Shown here: positions 5,266 through 6,824 of the stretch, in pieces
Layout of the letters: each line of letters starts with the position of its first letter
Numbering within the stretch: position 1 is the stretch's first letter
From: Clostridia bacterium
GTDB lineage: Bacteria > Bacillota > Clostridia > TANB77 > CAG-508
Assembly (NCBI GenBank): GCA_900753165.1
Contig: CAADYC010000071.1
Coordinates: forward strand, 1 to 6,824
DNA: 6,824 bases
Reading direction: 5' to 3'
Notes under the pieces: generated by a model
Told to the model about the DNA's origin: nothing
Database searches by the model: none
What the model saw: only the letters and a program-made list of their open reading frames with translations
Position numbers and translations under genes: made by a program

Positions 5266-6198
5266 AATTGTACCACATTCATCAGTTCTATAAATTTCAG
5301 CTCCTTCATTTTTTAATCTTTCTAATATTTTTTCCTTTGGATGTCCATAATCATTGTTTTTTCCTACTGAAATTATTGCATATTTAGGTTTTATTTGATT
5401 TAAAAACTTTTGTGAAGTACTTGTTGTAGAGCCATGGTGTCCAACTTTTAAAATGTCTGTCTGCTCCCAAGTTATTGATTTTTCGTTTTCTGTTTCGGCA
5501 TCTCCAGTAAATAAGAAACTTGTTCCATTAAATACCATTCGTATTATGTTTGAAGATAAATTTAAATTATTTTTGTCCAAAATCGAATCTGTCATTACTT
5601 CAAATTCAGCTTCTCCCACATTAAATTTGTCTCCTTTTTTCAATGAATTTATTTTTTTATTTTTATCTTTTATTGCTTGTAATACATCTTGATATGTTTT
5701 TGTATTTGTCTGAATTGCTGGTAAATAAATCTTATTTACATCTATATTGTTTATAACATCATCCATTCCACCTATATGATCTTCATGAGGATGTGTTCCT
5801 ATTATATAGTCTAGTTTTGTAATACATTTATCCTTTATAAAATTTACTACCATATCTCCATCTTCATTGTTTCCTGCATCTATTAACAATGATTGTTTTT
5901 CATTCATAACTAATATGCTATCTGCTTGACCAACATCTATGTAATAAACATGTAAATTGTTTTCGTTATTAATATCTCCTGAGCCAATAACAATATTTTT
6001 TACTCCATCTTCTGGATTTACTGTTGTTTCTATAGTGGCATTTGTTTTATTTTCAATTATTTTTTGATTTTTCTTTGTTTCAAAATATTTTTGAAATTCT
6101 TCATTTTGACTTGCTATTGCAAGTATTATTAATAAAATTAATGATGCTATTGTATTTATTAATTTTTTATTGTTTCTTTTGTTTTTTCTTTTATTCAT
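5245..6198 (-). CDS. Membrane-anchored ComEC-like metallo-beta-lactamase-fold hydrolase
   Basis: This 317-residue protein has a basic N-terminus (MNKRKNKRNNKK), one hydrophobic segment at about 13-29 that acts as a signal anchor, a polar linker (30-80), and then a catalytic domain of the ComEC/Rec2 metallo-beta-lactamase type, probably outside the membrane. Motifs in order are DVGQADS (88-94), the metal-binding HPHEDH (136-141) within GTHPHEDHIGG, FTGDAE (230-235), GHHGS (253-257) and GKNNDYGHP (279-287). All expected metal ligands are present, so it should be active. Stand-alone relatives lack the ComEC channel, and their substrate is generally unknown; a nuclease or phosphodiesterase role is plausible. 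The ATG at 6198 follows GGGAAGG and comes 16 bases after the DUF3006 gene. This is not comEC itself, because the competence transmembrane domain is missing. Confidence 0.9.
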   Translation of the reverse strand: MNKRKNKRNNKKLINTIASLILLIILAIASQNEEFQKYFETKKNQKIIENKTNATIETTVNPEDGVKNIVIGSGDINNENNLHVYYIDVGQADSILVMNEKQSLLIDAGNNEDGDMVVNFIKDKCITKLDYIIGTHPHEDHIGGMDDVINNIDVNKIYLPAIQTNTKTYQDVLQAIKDKNKKINSLKKGDKFNVGEAEFEVMTDSILDKNNLNLSSNIIRMVFNGTSFLFTGDAETENEKSITWEQTDILKVGHHGSTTSTSQKFLNQIKPKYAIISVGKNNDYGHPKEKILERLKNEGAEIYRTDECGTIEITVTK

Positions 6199-6214
6199 CT
6201 GTTGTTTTCCTTCC

Positions 6215-6550
6215 CTATTCCCATAAGTTATTATATTTTTCTTGCATATCTTTTTCTATTTTTTCTGTTTCTTCTATATCTAAAAAGTATTTTCCATTAA
6301 TGCATTTTATTATGTCTCCTTCTTTGCTTTGTATTGGTAATTTTTCTTTGCTTATATTTTTCATTTTTCCAGTTTTTCTATCTTCTATTACTGCCATATT
6401 TTCTTCAAATCTATCTATTGTATATTCTTCTATTGCGTCTAATTTTTGTGCAAGTTCTACTTCTTCTGCTTTTATTCCTTTAATATCTCTTTCTTTATTT
6501 ATTGTTTTTTCTACTGCTTTTCCTAGTTCTTCTAAAAAATTAAGGTTCAT
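6215..6550 (-). CDS. DUF3006-family protein with a charged N-terminal extension
   Basis: This small acidic cytosolic protein has 111 residues from the ATG at 6550. The C-terminal part (about 43-111) fits DUF3006: the strand YTIDRFEENMAVIED, then KLPIQSKEGDIIK, FLDIEETEKIEKDMQEKYNNLWE and the typical terminal LW. The first 42 residues are a charged helical extension not usual for the short family members. An in-frame GTG at 6559 is possible, but AGGA (6564-6561) would be one base away from it and is 10 bases from the ATG, so the ATG is preferred. The gene is 16 bases upstream of the hydrolase and shares its transcript. I associate DUF3006 genes with such ComEC-like hydrolases, which suggests a partner role, but the function is unknown. 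Confidence 0.85.
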   Translation of the reverse strand: MNLNFLEELGKAVEKTINKERDIKGIKAEEVELAQKLDAIEEYTIDRFEENMAVIEDRKTGKMKNISKEKLPIQSKEGDIIKCINGKYFLDIEETEKIEKDMQEKYNNLWE

Positions 6551-6598
6551 CTTTTTCACATCCTTTTGTTTTCCCTATCTCAAATTTTATGTTTATAT

Positions 6599-6625
6599 AT
6601 TATACTATTTTTGATATTTTTTCAA
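6599..6625 (-). promoter_or_regulatory. Possible promoter of the DUF3006-hydrolase operon
   Basis: On the minus strand, a perfect TATAAT (6604-6599) is preceded by TTGAAA (6625-6620) at a short 15-base spacing, or by TATTGA (6627-6622) at 17. The leader would be about 40 bases. The -10 overlaps the TAA stop of the open frame that comes in from the right edge. A second TATAAT at 6671-6666 has a weaker upstream partner. Confidence 0.5.
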
Positions 6626-6824
6626 TAGATTTTACAATTTGAAAATACATTGTTTTTGAAATTTTATTATAGTTCAAAAAGAATAATCCATGTAATACCT
6701 GAAGAATATAGTTTTCATATTTTTCTCGGCTTTCCTTCATAATGTTAACAAATTCTAAAGCAAATACTCTAACAAACCCCGAAAACGGGAGACCTTTAGA
6801 GTATTTACTTAAGAATTTGTAACA
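6600..6824 (-). CDS. Partial open reading frame entering from the right edge, unrecognised
   Basis: On the minus strand one frame is open for 74 codons from the window edge (6824) to TAA at 6602-6600. Such a length is unlikely by chance in DNA this AT-rich. The translation includes KGLPFSGFVRVFALEFVNI, then from an internal ATG (6740) MKESREKYENYILQVLHG and a lysine-rich end, ISKIV. I recognise no family. The first 28 codons are the large inverted repeat at 6743-6824, so that part may be constrained by DNA or RNA structure rather than protein. The GC-rich codons in its centre (CTC CCG, TCG GGG) differ from the neighbours. It may be the C-terminus of a real gene, the coding part of a mobile or repeated element, or an accident. 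No ribosome binding site is evident before the internal ATG. Confidence 0.35.
   Translation of the reverse strand, partial: CYKFLSKYSKGLPFSGFVRVFALEFVNIMKESREKYENYILQVLHGLFFLNYNKISKTMYFQIVKSIEKISKIV
6743..6824. repeat. 82-base imperfect inverted repeat with a nested GC hairpin
   Basis: The arms 6743-6772 and 6796-6824 pair over 27 base pairs with two mismatches and one bulged A: TGTTAACAAATTC on the left with GAATTTGTAACA on the right, and AAATACTCTAA (6762-6772) with TTAGAGTATTT (6796-6806). The 23-base centre holds a second stem, CCCG-AAAA-CGGG (6778-6789). The repeat reaches the last base, so it may be longer. No T-tract follows on the minus strand, so it is not an ordinary terminator. 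Its size, the contrasting GC core and its place inside an unknown open frame suggest a palindromic mobile or dispersed element, which is an inference. Confidence 0.8.

Noticed and set aside
6042..6614. Long plus-strand hydrophobic frame across the DUF3006 gene
   Set aside because: It is the antisense of a lysine- and glutamate-rich gene, which always reads as F/L/S-rich, and it has no ribosome binding site or homology.
1..6824. CRISPR array, insertion-sequence transposase or riboswitch
   Set aside because: No regularly spaced direct repeats, no transposase-like protein and no recognisable riboswitch core were seen on either strand.

Overview
The window is AT-rich, low-GC Gram-positive DNA and looks like an endospore-forming Clostridia-type Firmicute. 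It encodes SpoVS, RNase Y, YmdB and a CarD/CdnL regulator. The Shine-Dalgarno sites are strong, promoters are of the TTGACA/TATAAT type, and a Spo0A-type box lies upstream of spoVS. Nearly all genes run on the minus strand, so transcription goes from high to low coordinates. I cannot name the genus.

In the direction of transcription, the right edge (about 6600-6824) holds a long imperfect inverted repeat. It lies inside a reading frame that runs in from beyond the window and that I do not recognise. Next comes a two-gene unit: a DUF3006-family protein (6215-6550) and a membrane-anchored ComEC-like metallo-beta-lactamase-fold hydrolase (5245-6198). Its terminator overlaps the hydrolase stop codon. 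A consensus promoter follows at once and drives rny (RNase Y, 3549-5090), which ends at a strong two-way terminator. Between rny and ymdB sits the only credible plus-strand gene (3222-3494), a short protein that resembles the C-terminal part of a metallo-beta-lactamase-fold enzyme. It and ymdB (2239-3012) appear to be read from divergent promoters whose -35 hexamers form one small dyad. spoVS (1786-2049), dut (1080-1541), carD (272-841) and a tRNA-Leu(UAA) cut by the left edge (1-77) follow. spoVS, dut, carD and the tRNA each have a recognisable promoter, and the three protein genes are each followed by a likely terminator.

The rny-ymdB-spoVS order is the conserved neighbourhood known from Bacillus subtilis and links mRNA turnover, a regulatory phosphodiesterase and sporulation. 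Here it is broken up by the plus-strand gene and its terminator. dut (nucleotide-pool sanitation) and carD (RNA polymerase open-complex regulator) are housekeeping genes. No complete new multi-gene system is evident. The items most worth a second look are the palindromic element at the right edge, the small plus-strand gene, the carD promoter built into the dut terminator, and the 0A-type box before spoVS.
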